A stretch of DNA of 35,105 bases from Helicobacter cetorum (GTDB lineage: Bacteria; Campylobacterota; Campylobacteria; Campylobacterales; UBA6016): the NCBI GenBank assembly GCA_022729705.1, contig DZAX01000003.1, positions 81,214 through 116,318 of the forward strand, written 5' to 3'. The notes beneath the pieces were generated by a model. It did no database searches, had not been told where the DNA came from, and saw nothing but the letters and a program-made list of their open reading frames with translations. The translations under genes and the position numbers were made by a program. Shown piece by piece: positions 15,659 to 24,715 of the stretch. Each line of letters opens with the position of its first letter. The stretch's first letter is position 1.

Positions 15659-15674
15659 GAACCCTCTGATTAAA
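15659..15674. repeat. Direct repeat flanking the restriction operon, right copy
   Basis: GAACCCTCTGATTAAA matches the left copy at 7062-7077 with one mismatch. Between hsdR and gspD (15442-15735) I otherwise see only AT-rich sequence and the short gspK-like remnant. Confidence 0.5.
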
Positions 15675-15735
15675 CAAGCGTATCTTGCAAAACTAAATTT
15701 ATATAAAAACAGAATTAAAAAGGAGATGAAATATT

Positions 15736-17341
15736 ATGAGATTAAATAGTAAAATTTTTTTTACATCAGCTTTTTTGGCTATAGCCTTTAGTGCGCCGAC
15801 GCATGCGGCACCCGCAAAAAATGACCCGGTCGTAGAGGTAGGCTTTGCAGATATTGCGTTATCTGATTTTGTAAAAACCGTTTCCAAAATTACAGGTAAA
15901 AACATACTTATAGCTACTGAATTGCAGGGTAAAGTGGATTTTGTAGCACAAAGACCCCTTAGAAAAAGCGAGCTATACGATCTGCTTATTAACACACTAG
16001 AGACCAAAGGATATACAATAGTTTCAAGTGACAAAGGGTATCTAAAAGTAGTCGCATTGTCGGATGCGGTAAGGCATAACTTACCGTTAAACGAGTCTTC
16101 GCAGATTCCACAAATGAGAACAAAAGTAATTAAACTCTCAAATCTAAAAGCGGCGGAGGCTCAAAATACGGTTAGACATCTACTCTCAAAAAGCGGCGCA
16201 CTCCAACCGTCCATGGAATCAAACGATTTAATCATATCTGACTTTCCAAAAAATGTAGAGACGATTTCAAAAATAATAGCCCAAATGGAGCGAGACAGCG
16301 AGAAAAAAGCGTATGTGACGGCGGTAATAATACTAAAAAATGGCGATAGTGAAAACATATCCAAAGCCCTAAATGAGTTATTAAGTAAAAAAACAGTCAT
16401 CAAGGATGCGCCAAAGCCGGTAATATCACCAGACGCCCATACAAATTCGCTAATAGTAATCTCAACATCAGAAGAGTTGACGGAGATAAAAAATATTATC
16501 AAAGCGCTTGATGTGGAGCGTCAGCAAGTGTACGTAAGGGCAAAGATTATAGAACTAAACAACGAAAAGACTAGGCAAGTTGGAGTAAAGTATGGTATTC
16601 AGGGGGCTACAGCAAGCTCTAGCGGGCTATATAGTTTCTCTGCTCTTTTGGGTGGAACGCCTATAGCCATTGGTCAAGAAATACTAAAATATATATCGAT
16701 TTCAAACATTAAAGAGGGGTTGGCGCTAGGGGCTACGATAGCTCTTCTTGGTGAGGAAAAAGCTGCAAACTTGCTCTCCGAGCCGTCTATTTTATGTATA
16801 AACAATCAAGAATCCTCAATCTACGTAGGCAAAACTGTGCCAATAGTTACACAGTCCACTATAAATGCAACAACAATAGATCTTGCAAAAAAATAGTTAC
16901 ACGAGACAGGATATAGGTCTCTTGCTAAAGATAAAGCCGCGCTTATCAAACGATGGCAAAGTGGCGCTTACTATAGAGACAAAGCTTGAAGATACATTTT
17001 CTCAAGATATAGTAGGGCTTCCTACAACAACAAAAAGAGAGCTAAAAACAACAGCAATCTTATCCAACGGAGAACCTGTAATTATAGGCGGACTCATCAA
17101 AGACGACGATAAAAGCGGTCTTAGTAAAGTGCCTTTTTTGGGAGATTTGCCAATTGTTGGAAATCTCTTTAAATATGATCAAAGTTCAAAAGATAAAATC
17201 AATCTAGTCGTGATACTAACCCCGTATATAGTCGACAAAAGCTCGGATTTGGCGACGCTTAGAGCAAAACTGGGCGAGCTTGATTCATTGCAAAGTGAAT
17301 ACTCAAAAAAAATACAAAGTAAGAAGATTACAGAGGAGTAA
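15736..17341 (+). pseudogene. gspD: Type II secretin gspD, relocated and frameshifted at an A7 tract
   Basis: GspD forms the outer-membrane channel of the T2SS. The first frame (15736-16896) holds a signal peptide (ending near THAAPA), N0 (VEVGFADIALSDFVKTVSKI), two further N domains and the start of the secretin domain, with VKYGIQG and VGKTVPIVTQS. It ends LAKK-stop in a run of seven A (16887-16893). The secretin continues in the next frame (from about 16889) as NSYTRQDIGLLLKIKPRL and VIIGGLIKDDDKSG, to 17341. One A fewer would give one 534-residue protein. It could be a true mutation, slippage-controlled expression or a sequencing error. Its RBS and first codons match those of the stub at 3526-3621. 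It stands alone on the opposite strand from the gsp operon. Confidence 0.9.
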
Positions 17342-17445
17342 ACACTTTATAGATACGAACAACTCATAAGATTGAAATTAGTGAAAATATCATGAAAAAT
17401 AGGGTAGAAACAATAAAAGAAAATAGGCTCTTATGCTTGTTTCGG

Positions 17446-17451
17446 TATAAT
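17446..17451 (+). promoter_or_regulatory. -10 box within an inverted repeat upstream of the efflux operon
   Basis: TATAAT is enclosed by a dyad, TTTCGG-TATAA-TCCGAAA (about 17440-17456). No good -35 is seen. A dyad over the -10 is a common layout for a repressor operator, such as the TetR-type repressors that often control RND pumps; no regulator gene is in the window. The start codon is 84 bp downstream. Confidence 0.4.
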
Positions 17452-17534
17452 CCGAAATATATATATATTGTGGTTTATCCTTATAAACGCTCCAACACTC
17501 ATGAGGACATCCCAATTTAACAAGGAGGAAGAGC

Positions 17535-18926
17535 TTGAATAGATTGCTCTTGGCTATTATATTGCCTACTTTTTTGCTTGCAAAGCAGTATGACTTTACC
17601 GAGGTGTTGCAAAAAACTTTGGAAAACAACAAAGACCTCAAATCAAAACGACTAAATATAGATATTGCAAAAGAGCAGCTAAAAGCGGCGCAATCTATGG
17701 ATTTTGGAAAGCTTTCTATCTCTGAGTCGTATATGTCTACTGATAACGCTATGTACGCCTTTGCTACAAAACTCGCTAGCAGAAAAGCGACTTTTAGAGA
17801 TTTTGGTTTTGCTGATTTCTTGGCTGGCATGGGCTCTCTTCCGGCAAATGCAAATGGGCTTTTGGATACCGTGCCAAACGAGCTAAATAAGCCAAAAGCA
17901 ATAAATAGCTTTGATACCGCAATTAGTTTTGAGGCGCCTATCTTTACAGGCTTTAAAATTCATCACGCCAAAGAGATGGCGGCTTTGCAGGTAAAAGCAA
18001 ACGAGGTTAAAATCCTAAGAGACGAAAAGCTTTTGGCAAAAGAGACGCTAAGCGCATACAATGGGGCGGTAGCGGCAAAACACTACATCGAAGCGGCAAA
18101 AAAAGGCAAAGAGACAACGGCTAGTTTTGTCAAAATGTCTAAAGATTTTTTGGCGGCGGGTATGGTCGTAAAATCAGATGTATTGCAAGCCGAGAGTTAC
18201 GATGCACAGGTAAACGCAAAGCTTATCGAGGCAAACAATATGTATCAGTTAGCGTTAGCTTATTTGCGCTTTTTGAGCTCCGATGAGAGCGTTACTGATG
18301 TCGGCGGTTTTGAAAATGTGGGCGTAACCTCCAAAGACTCCCTTGAAAATCTAAAAAAAGAGGCTCTGACCAAAAGAGAAGACTTCAAATGGATGGACTA
18401 CAACGTCAAAACAATGCAAAGCAAAGTAGGCTTTGAGAGTGCCGATAAATACCCAATGGTCGGACTTCAGGCAAAATATGGATTTAATGACACAAAATTT
18501 TCTGTAAGCGATGATAAAAGCTACTATCTTGTCGGCATAGGCGCAAGCTATACGCTTTTTGACGGCGGCAAAAGAGCCGCGGATGCCCAGAAAGCAAAAG
18601 TAGAGCTTATGCAGACAAAAAACTACTATGAATACATGAGAGACGGCATAGCTCTTGAGGTTGAAAAAAACTACTTAAACTATCAAGCCAAACAAGCTGT
18701 TATTGTTGAAAAAATAAAGAGCAAAGAGTTTTCCGAAGAGGTGGTTTTTAGTGTGAGTGAGATGTACAAAAACGGTCTTACTCCTATGGCTAATCTGCTT
18801 TTAAAAGAGTCTGAGGCGGCGAAAGCTAGAGCGGAACTAATAGGCGCAAAATATGATGAAGCTATGGCGGCGGCGGAACTTAGACTCTCTCTTGGAATGA
18901 AATTTGGACAAAAGGACGGAGAATAG
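17535..18926 (+). CDS. TolC-family outer-membrane efflux protein
   Basis: The 463-residue protein starts at TTG, supported by AAGGAGGA 6-7 nt upstream and an immediate signal peptide (NRLLLAIILPTFLLA). The long helical repeats (EVLQKTLENNKDLKSKRLNIDIAKEQ and, in the second half, ALTKREDFKWMDYNVK) and short strands are those of the TolC/OEP family, which forms the trimeric exit duct for tripartite pumps. It is the first gene of an efflux operon and is followed 1 nt after its stop by the adaptor. The substrate cannot be read from sequence. Confidence 0.9.
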   Translation: MNRLLLAIILPTFLLAKQYDFTEVLQKTLENNKDLKSKRLNIDIAKEQLKAAQSMDFGKLSISESYMSTDNAMYAFATKLASRKATFRDFGFADFLAGMGSLPANANGLLDTVPNELNKPKAINSFDTAISFEAPIFTGFKIHHAKEMAALQVKANEVKILRDEKLLAKETLSAYNGAVAAKHYIEAAKKGKETTASFVKMSKDFLAAGMVVKSDVLQAESYDAQVNAKLIEANNMYQLALAYLRFLSSDESVTDVGGFENVGVTSKDSLENLKKEALTKREDFKWMDYNVKTMQSKVGFESADKYPMVGLQAKYGFNDTKFSVSDDKSYYLVGIGASYTLFDGGKRAADAQKAKVELMQTKNYYEYMRDGIALEVEKNYLNYQAKQAVIVEKIKSKEFSEEVVFSVSEMYKNGLTPMANLLLKESEAAKARAELIGAKYDEAMAAAELRLSLGMKFGQKDGE

Positions 18927-18927
18927 A

Positions 18928-19941
18928 ATGAAAAAAACAGCTTTATTATTAGTCGCCGCGGCATTTTCGGTCGCTTTTGCGGCTCCAAGCTATAAAGTAG
19001 GCGAAGCAAAAGCGCTAGACACTTCGGGAACAAAAGAGTTTGTAGGCTCTTTGTACTCTCCCACAGAGACGATGGTCTCCACTAGAATGATGGGATATAT
19101 CAAAAAAATAGCCGTAGAAGAGGGCGATAGAATAAAAAAAGGACAGCTCCTTTTTGAAATCGACCCCGCCGATATAGATGCCGGCAAAAGAATGGCGGAT
19201 GCGGGAGTCATGCAGGCTAAGCTTGCATATGACGACGCAAAAAGAGATTCGGATAGATTTCAGACGCTATACGAAAAAGGCGCTGTGCCGCTAAGAGACC
19301 TTGAAAAAATGAAGTTAAATCTGCAAATGAGAGAACAAAGTATGCAGATGGCAAAAGAGGGGCAAAAACAAGCTAGCGAGCAGTACAAATATACGGCGGT
19401 TCGCTCAAGCGTTGACGGCGTAGTGGTGCGAAAAATGGCAAATGTCTCCGAAATGGCGCTTCCGGGACACCCTATTTTGGTGATTTCTGGCTCAAACAAC
19501 CTAAGGGTAAACGCAACGCTTGGCGAACAAGACGCAGGCAAATTAAAAGCAGGTGACAACGCAACTCTGTTTGTGCCATCGGCTAACAAAAAAAGCGAGG
19601 CAAAAATAGTCTCAGTCTCTCCGGCGGCGGATATGGCTACACACTCTTTTAACGTCAAAGCGACGATAAAAAACCAAACAGGGCTAATTCCTGGAATGTA
19701 TGCAAAGCTTATAGTAACCTCCAGCGACAAAGCAAACGGTGCGTTAATATCCCCAAATATGTTAACAACGAGAAGCGGAATAAAAGGGGTGTTTGCGCTT
19801 GAAGCGGGTAAAGCAAAGTTTTATCCTGTAAGCGTCGTCAAAGCGGCAAACGACCAAATTCAGGTTGAGGGCGTAAAAGTCGGCACAAAGCTGATAGAGT
19901 ATCCAAAAGCAGACCTAGTTGATGGTCAGACAATAAAATAA
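18928..19941 (+). CDS. RND efflux periplasmic adaptor (membrane fusion protein)
   Basis: The protein has 337 residues from ATG 18928, chosen because GGACGGAG lies just upstream and a signal peptide follows (KKTALLLVAAAFSVAFAAP). Order: first barrel-sandwich half with GYIKKIAVEEGDRIKKGQLLFEID, a helical hairpin (about 75-135), second barrel-sandwich half (YTAVRSSVDGVVVRK), beta-barrel (LRVNATLGEQDAGKLKAGD) and membrane-proximal part. It links the pump to the TolC-like protein. There is no lipobox Cys, so it is probably soluble in the periplasm. Confidence 0.92.
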   Translation: MKKTALLLVAAAFSVAFAAPSYKVGEAKALDTSGTKEFVGSLYSPTETMVSTRMMGYIKKIAVEEGDRIKKGQLLFEIDPADIDAGKRMADAGVMQAKLAYDDAKRDSDRFQTLYEKGAVPLRDLEKMKLNLQMREQSMQMAKEGQKQASEQYKYTAVRSSVDGVVVRKMANVSEMALPGHPILVISGSNNLRVNATLGEQDAGKLKAGDNATLFVPSANKKSEAKIVSVSPAADMATHSFNVKATIKNQTGLIPGMYAKLIVTSSDKANGALISPNMLTTRSGIKGVFALEAGKAKFYPVSVVKAANDQIQVEGVKVGTKLIEYPKADLVDGQTIK

Positions 19942-19953
19942 GGCGCTTTTAAG

Positions 19954-22900
19954 ATGGACAAAATAACAGAAGAGACGTCGTTAAACAGCGCCGGAAAACT
20001 TGCCAAAAAGTTTCTTTTTAGCCCTGTAACGGCGATTATAGCTATGTTTATAATACTTGTGGGTGTGATTGCCGTATCGTTTACCCCAAGGGAAGAGAAT
20101 CCGCAAATAGACGTGCCAAGCGGTAGCGTAATCGTCGCTTATCCGGGTGCTACGCCGCAAGAGGTTCAAAATATCATTGTAAATCCGTTGCAGAGAAAAC
20201 TCAATGAGATGACCGGAGTAGACCATGTCTATGGTATGGCTTTTGAGAATTTTGGCGTTGTGACCGTCGCTTTTAAAGTGGGTGAAAATAAAGAGAAATC
20301 ATTGGTCAAACTCTACGATAGAGTTATGCAAAATATGGATATTTTGCCAAAAGAGGTGTTGCCTCCGCTTGTAAAACCTGTGGATATTGACGAGGTGCCT
20401 ATAGTTACACTCGCACTCTCAAGCGCAAAGTATAACGACGCAGAGCTGTATAGAGTGGCGCAAAGGTTTGTAGAGCCGCTATCAGTTGTCCAAAATGTCT
20501 CCATTGTCGGCATCAAAGGCGGACACAAAAAGCAGTACAATATCACAATGAACGCAGCGAAACTTGCGGGCTACAACGTCGTTCCAGGACAAATAGCGAT
20601 GGCGCTTGGCGGTGCGTCAAAAAGCTATCCGCTTGGAAATTTTGAGGGTGATAAATTCTCCCTATCCGCATCGTTTTCCGGCTTTGTAAGCTCTTTGTCG
20701 GATTTGGAAAATATTCTTGTAGCAAACTATCAAGGTAAGCCAATCTATCTAAAAGATGTGGCACTGATAGAGGAGGGCGTAAATGTACAAGAAAAACATG
20801 AAACCACAATAACTCCGGGAGTCGCCTTTGAGGGTAAAACGTCGTTTGGCACCAATAAAGTAGCGCAAGTAACGCTATTTTTAGCCAAAAAAAGAGGCAC
20901 AAACGCTGTATTTGTGGCTGAAGACGTAATAAAAAAAGTCGAAGAGCTAAAATCTACGCTTCCAGCCGGAATAGATATTGTCACGACTAGAAATGATGGA
21001 CATAAGGCGGATGAGGCTGTAAACGAGCTGATTTTTCACATCTTTATCTCTATCGCTATTATAGTCGCGCTTTTGGTGTTTACTCTTGGATTTAAAGAGG
21101 CTTTGATAGTCGCTTTTACAGTGCCGCTAATTTTGGCGATTACGCTTTTTATCGGTATGCTTGCGGGACAAACTATCAATAGAATTACGCTTTTTGCGCT
21201 TATCTTGGCGCTTGGGCTTTTGGTGGACTCCGCTATCGTCGTAATAGAGAATATTCATAGGCACTTTTCTATGGCAAAAGAGCCGATGGATAAGGCGGTC
21301 ATAAGGGCGACAAATGAGATAGGAAATCCGACAAATATCGCGACAATAGCCGTTATATTTGCGTTTTTACCGATGATGTATGTAGGCGGAATGATGGGAC
21401 CTTATATGCAGCCTATTCCGTTTAACGTACCTGTGGCTATGCTTGCCTCGCTTGCTATCGCTTACGTGTTTACGCCTTGGCTTGCGCTAAAGTTTTTAAA
21501 ACACGATGCGCACGCCGCGCCGTTTGAGCTAAAAAATACAAAAGTATATGGTTTTTACCAAAGATATATTAAACCGATGCTTGAGGTTCGTTCAAAGAGA
21601 TATATGTTTATGGGAGGCATTATTGCGCTCTTTTTTATCTCGCTTACGCTTCCGGCGTTTCAACTTGTACTTTTCAAGATGTTGCCTAGCGGAAATAACA
21701 ACACTTACAACATCACAATAGATTTGCCGACAAACTCCTCGATAGAACAGACCAAAAAGACCGCTCAATGTGTGGAGAGCGTGTTAGCCAAAGAGGCTGA
21801 GGTGGCGGATTTTGAGACGTTTATCGGTATGACGGGGGTTATCGACTTTAATGGGCTTCTTAGGGGTTCTGGCATGAAAAAAGGCGACAATATAGCTGAA
21901 ATCAGAGTCAACCTAAAAGATAAAAACGATAGAAATGAGCAATCAGCGCCGATGGTAAGCAGGGTAAGACCTATCATTCAAAATCAGTGCGAATCTATAG
22001 CAAACGCCAAGATAAAGCTAGTGGAAGACCCTCCGGGACCGCCGGTTGTGGCGACGATGGTGGCTGAAATATTTGGCGGTGATTATGATAGTAGAATGAA
22101 GATGGCTGAGGGCATCAAAAAGCTCTACAAAGAGACTGACGGTATCGTAGATATTGATATTTTTGCAGACGACGCTGTCATGAAATACAAAGTTACGCCG
22201 GATAGACAAAAAGCGGCTTTAGCTGGAATTACAACCGAGCAGATAGCGCAAACACTTGCTATGTCGATGGGTGGGGCGGTTGTTAGTATCGCTCATATAC
22301 CTGAGGAAAAAGAGCAGGTTGGTATTTTTGTTAGATTTGATAAAGAGAGTAGAGGCGCGCCGGATGATTTGACAAATATCAAGCTGATGTCTATGACTAC
22401 AGGTCGAATGGTGCCGCTTTCAGAGGTTACAAAAGTAAGCATGGTTTCAAAAGAGGGTGTAATTACAAATAAAGACCTTAGAGAGATTACAATGGTTACG
22501 GGCGAGATGAATCAAAGAGGCTCCGTATACGCCCTAGCCGAATTATGGTCAAAACTTAAAAACAACGAATACTTAAGTGATTATACGTTTGCGTATGACG
22601 GAAATCCTCGCCTTGCGCTAACGGCAAAAGACAACGCAACGGGGCAGATTTTTGATATAAAATGGGGCGGCGAGTGGGATATTACATTTGACGTATTTAG
22701 AGACCTTGGGGGCGCTTTTGGTATTGCGGTTGTGCTAATTTATCTTCTAATGGTCGTGTATTATGGCAACTTTGGAATTCCTGGGATAGTGCTCTCTACG
22801 ATACCGCTTACATTTATTGGGGTGCTTTTTGGGCATTTCGTGATGAACTTTGTGATGCCGACATATTTTACCGCTACAAGTATGATAGGCTTTATCGCAC

Positions 22901-23208
22901 TGGCGGGTATTGTGGTTAGAAATGCGCTTCTTTTGATAGACTTTACTATCGATTTGTTGCGTTCTGGTATGTCTTTAAACGACGCTGTGATTGAAGCGGC
23001 GGCTACGAGATTTAAGCCTATTTTGCTTACGGCGCTAGCAATTATCTTAGCTTCGATAGTCATCGTGGTAGACCCTGTATGGCAAGGGCTTGCAGTCTCT
23101 TTGATATTTGGCGTTTTGGTTTCAACCGTGCTTACTCTTGTCGTTATCCCTCTTCTGTTTTGGAGGTTTGTGAAGCGAAAAGGGCTTGCTAGGGTACTTG
23201 GCTCTTAA
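19954..23208 (+). CDS. RND efflux pump, inner-membrane transporter
   Basis: The 1084-residue proton-driven pump has the two-fold RND layout: TM1, a large periplasmic loop, TM2-6, the linker, and then the repeat with TM7-12. TM4 carries LVDSAIVVIENIHRHF, with one proton-relay Asp (D425) where AcrB has two. TM10 carries VVRNALLLIDF, with Arg near the site of AcrB Lys940. This pattern is common in non-AcrB branches of the family. It follows the adaptor by 12 bp and completes the operon. The drug or metabolite exported is unknown. Confidence 0.93.
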   Translation: MDKITEETSLNSAGKLAKKFLFSPVTAIIAMFIILVGVIAVSFTPREENPQIDVPSGSVIVAYPGATPQEVQNIIVNPLQRKLNEMTGVDHVYGMAFENFGVVTVAFKVGENKEKSLVKLYDRVMQNMDILPKEVLPPLVKPVDIDEVPIVTLALSSAKYNDAELYRVAQRFVEPLSVVQNVSIVGIKGGHKKQYNITMNAAKLAGYNVVPGQIAMALGGASKSYPLGNFEGDKFSLSASFSGFVSSLSDLENILVANYQGKPIYLKDVALIEEGVNVQEKHETTITPGVAFEGKTSFGTNKVAQVTLFLAKKRGTNAVFVAEDVIKKVEELKSTLPAGIDIVTTRNDGHKADEAVNELIFHIFISIAIIVALLVFTLGFKEALIVAFTVPLILAITLFIGMLAGQTINRITLFALILALGLLVDSAIVVIENIHRHFSMAKEPMDKAVIRATNEIGNPTNIATIAVIFAFLPMMYVGGMMGPYMQPIPFNVPVAMLASLAIAYVFTPWLALKFLKHDAHAAPFELKNTKVYGFYQRYIKPMLEVRSKRYMFMGGIIALFFISLTLPAFQLVLFKMLPSGNNNTYNITIDLPTNSSIEQTKKTAQCVESVLAKEAEVADFETFIGMTGVIDFNGLLRGSGMKKGDNIAEIRVNLKDKNDRNEQSAPMVSRVRPIIQNQCESIANAKIKLVEDPPGPPVVATMVAEIFGGDYDSRMKMAEGIKKLYKETDGIVDIDIFADDAVMKYKVTPDRQKAALAGITTEQIAQTLAMSMGGAVVSIAHIPEEKEQVGIFVRFDKESRGAPDDLTNIKLMSMTTGRMVPLSEVTKVSMVSKEGVITNKDLREITMVTGEMNQRGSVYALAELWSKLKNNEYLSDYTFAYDGNPRLALTAKDNATGQIFDIKWGGEWDITFDVFRDLGGAFGIAVVLIYLLMVVYYGNFGIPGIVLSTIPLTFIGVLFGHFVMNFVMPTYFTATSMIGFIALAGIVVRNALLLIDFTIDLLRSGMSLNDAVIEAAATRFKPILLTALAIILASIVIVVDPVWQGLAVSLIFGVLVSTVLTLVVIPLLFWRFVKRKGLARVLGS

Positions 23209-23214
23209 AACTCC

Positions 23215-23240
23215 GTGTTGACCGCTAGGTGCGGTCACAC
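23215..23240. terminator. Hairpin after the efflux operon
   Basis: GTGT-(T)-GACCGC, TAGGT loop, GCGGTC-ACAC form a 10-bp stem with a one-base bulge just after the pump stop. No U-run follows, so it may be a weak or factor-assisted terminator. The facing gene ends at 23307. Confidence 0.4.
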
Positions 23241-23306
23241 TCTGCTCGTTATGGCGCTACAGATAGACGCTAATTTATCGCTAATTTTATTTGGCGTTGC
23301 AACTGT

Positions 23307-23738
23307 TTAGTCACCCTTAAGAGCCTGAGCGGTATTTATCACAATCCCCACCGCCTCATCTCTTTTTTGCCAAAAGTCGCAGTCTAGCTTGTGCGTCTCA
23401 AACTCCTCAAAATATCCGGCGCACATATACGCCTTTGGGGTTTTGGAGTACAAAATCTCCAAAAGTCTCAAAAATCCCTCTGCGCTTAAGTGGTGGAAAT
23501 CCGCTGTGTCGGTGTCCGAGCCGTTTATCTCGTATATATGCGTTTGAGCGTTTCCGTGCGCCGCGTCTACGAAGATTAGATTGCCAAACTCTTTTACTTT
23601 TTCTAACAATTCAGGGAGTAGTTGAAGCGTATATATTTTTTGAAGATTTTGGGGTAAAGCGTCGTATACCGCTTTGCCAAAAGAGTCGTTGCCCATGAGG
23701 TCGTTTCCGTAGCAGATTATCAGGGTGTCAAAATTCAT
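23307..23738 (-). CDS. Hydrogenase maturation protease-like protein (M52 family)
   Basis: The 143-residue protein starts FDTLIICYGNDLMGNDSFG, matching the GxGN...GDDGxG opening of the HyaD/HybD/HycI endopeptidases, which clip the C-terminus of the NiFe-hydrogenase large subunit after nickel insertion. FVDAAHG (the second conserved Asp) and a following HHLSAEG (the His) fit the nickel-sensing residues. No hydrogenase genes are in the window, and the first motif is slightly altered (NDS for DDG), so specificity is uncertain. It converges on the efflux operon. Confidence 0.7.
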   Translation of the reverse strand: MNFDTLIICYGNDLMGNDSFGKAVYDALPQNLQKIYTLQLLPELLEKVKEFGNLIFVDAAHGNAQTHIYEINGSDTDTADFHHLSAEGFLRLLEILYSKTPKAYMCAGYFEEFETHKLDCDFWQKRDEAVGIVINTAQALKGD

Positions 23739-23847
23739 TACCGCACTCTATATACTCAAATTTGATAGCCGTACTTTAGCTAAGTGTTGTTGAAGCATAG
23801 AAGCGGTGAAATTGTATAATTAAGACATCCGAATAATTCAAGTTTTT

Positions 23848-23915
23848 AGAGCGACTAGTCGCGAGAGCTCTCCGCTGAGGAGCTAGTTTTTGGCTTTGCC
23901 AAAAATTTGAGAATT
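23848..23915. repeat. GCGACTAGTCGC structured repeat, copy 2
   Basis: This has the same order as the copy at 7089: AGAGCGACTAGTCGCGAGAG, a small hairpin CTCC-GCTGA-GGAG, then TTTTTGGC-TTT-GCCAAAAA and TGAGAATTA. The small stem differs from the first copy on both sides, with pairing retained and the GCTGA loop unchanged. It ends about 40 bp before yebC, between divergent genes. Confidence 0.75.
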
Positions 23916-23956
23916 ATTAAGTGGTTTAATTAAAGCAAAAAATTTACGAGGTTATG

Positions 23957-24667
23957 ATGGGACGAGCGTTTGAATACCGCAAAGCGGCGAAGATGAAAAG
24001 ATGGGGGAATATGTCCAGAGTTTTCCCAAAACTAGGACGTGCGATTACGGTCGCGGCAAAAGAGGGCGTGGCAGACCCCGCCATGAACGCCAAGCTTAGG
24101 GCAGCGATAGCAAATGCAAAATCAGAGGGGATGCCAAAAGACAATATCGAAGCGGCAATCAAAAGAGCAAGCGGCAGAGACTCAGTAGATTATGCAGAGA
24201 TAGTGTATGAGGGCAAATGGTCTTATGGCACGCTCTTTATGATAGAGTGTGCGACAGACAATCCGACTAGGACAATCGCAAATATCAGGGCGATATTTAC
24301 AAAAGTGGGCGGTCAGATAGTGCCTAGCGGCTCGCTTGATTTTATGTTTTCCAGAAAATGTGTATTTGAGTTTGAAAAGTCAAGCGGCGCGGATATGGAG
24401 GAGCTTGAACTTAGCCTTATGGACGCAGGGCTTGAAGAGCTTGAGATAGACGAGAATACAATATATGTGTATGGCGACTATACAAACTTCGGCTCTCTAG
24501 CGGCGGCTCTTGAAGAGCAAAAAATAGACGTCAAAAAATCGAGTTTGGAGAGAGTACCGACTTCACCGATAGATGTAACAGATGAACAGATGGCGGAGAT
24601 AGAGAAACTAATCGAGAAGATAGAAGACGACGACGACGTACAGGCTGTGTTTACGAATTTGGCGTAA
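23957..24667 (+). CDS. yebC: YebC/PmpR/TACO1-family protein
   Basis: The 236-residue protein has the Campylobacterota-type start MGRAFEYRKAAKMKRWGNM. It goes on with RVFPKLGRAITVAAKEGVADPAMN, DNIEAAIKRA, YAEIVYEGKW and DNPTRTIANIRAIFTK, all diagnostic of YebC. Some members are transcription regulators; recent work links the family to translation of proline-rich stretches. ATG 23957 is preferred to the adjacent ATG 23954, since GAGG at 23948-23951 gives 5 nt spacing and the family begins MGRAF. The C-terminus is acidic. Confidence 0.95.
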   Translation: MGRAFEYRKAAKMKRWGNMSRVFPKLGRAITVAAKEGVADPAMNAKLRAAIANAKSEGMPKDNIEAAIKRASGRDSVDYAEIVYEGKWSYGTLFMIECATDNPTRTIANIRAIFTKVGGQIVPSGSLDFMFSRKCVFEFEKSSGADMEELELSLMDAGLEELEIDENTIYVYGDYTNFGSLAAALEEQKIDVKKSSLERVPTSPIDVTDEQMAEIEKLIEKIEDDDDVQAVFTNLA

Positions 24668-24715
24668 AAGTTCCCCACTTGCGTATAGGGTGCTAATCAT
24701 ATTTAGGAGTAAGCT

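Noticed and set aside
15442-15735. Hidden gene or RNA between hsdR and gspD
   Set aside because: Apart from the short gspK-like remnant and one direct repeat, only AT-rich sequence with stops in all frames was seen; no stable hairpin was recognised.
18904-19941. Adaptor start at TTG 18904
   Set aside because: It lies inside the TolC-like gene and would put charged residues before the signal peptide; ATG 18928 has a good RBS.
20543-20902. Minus-strand 119-residue frame inside the RND pump gene
   Set aside because: Antisense to clear RND coding sequence; no family features and no RBS.
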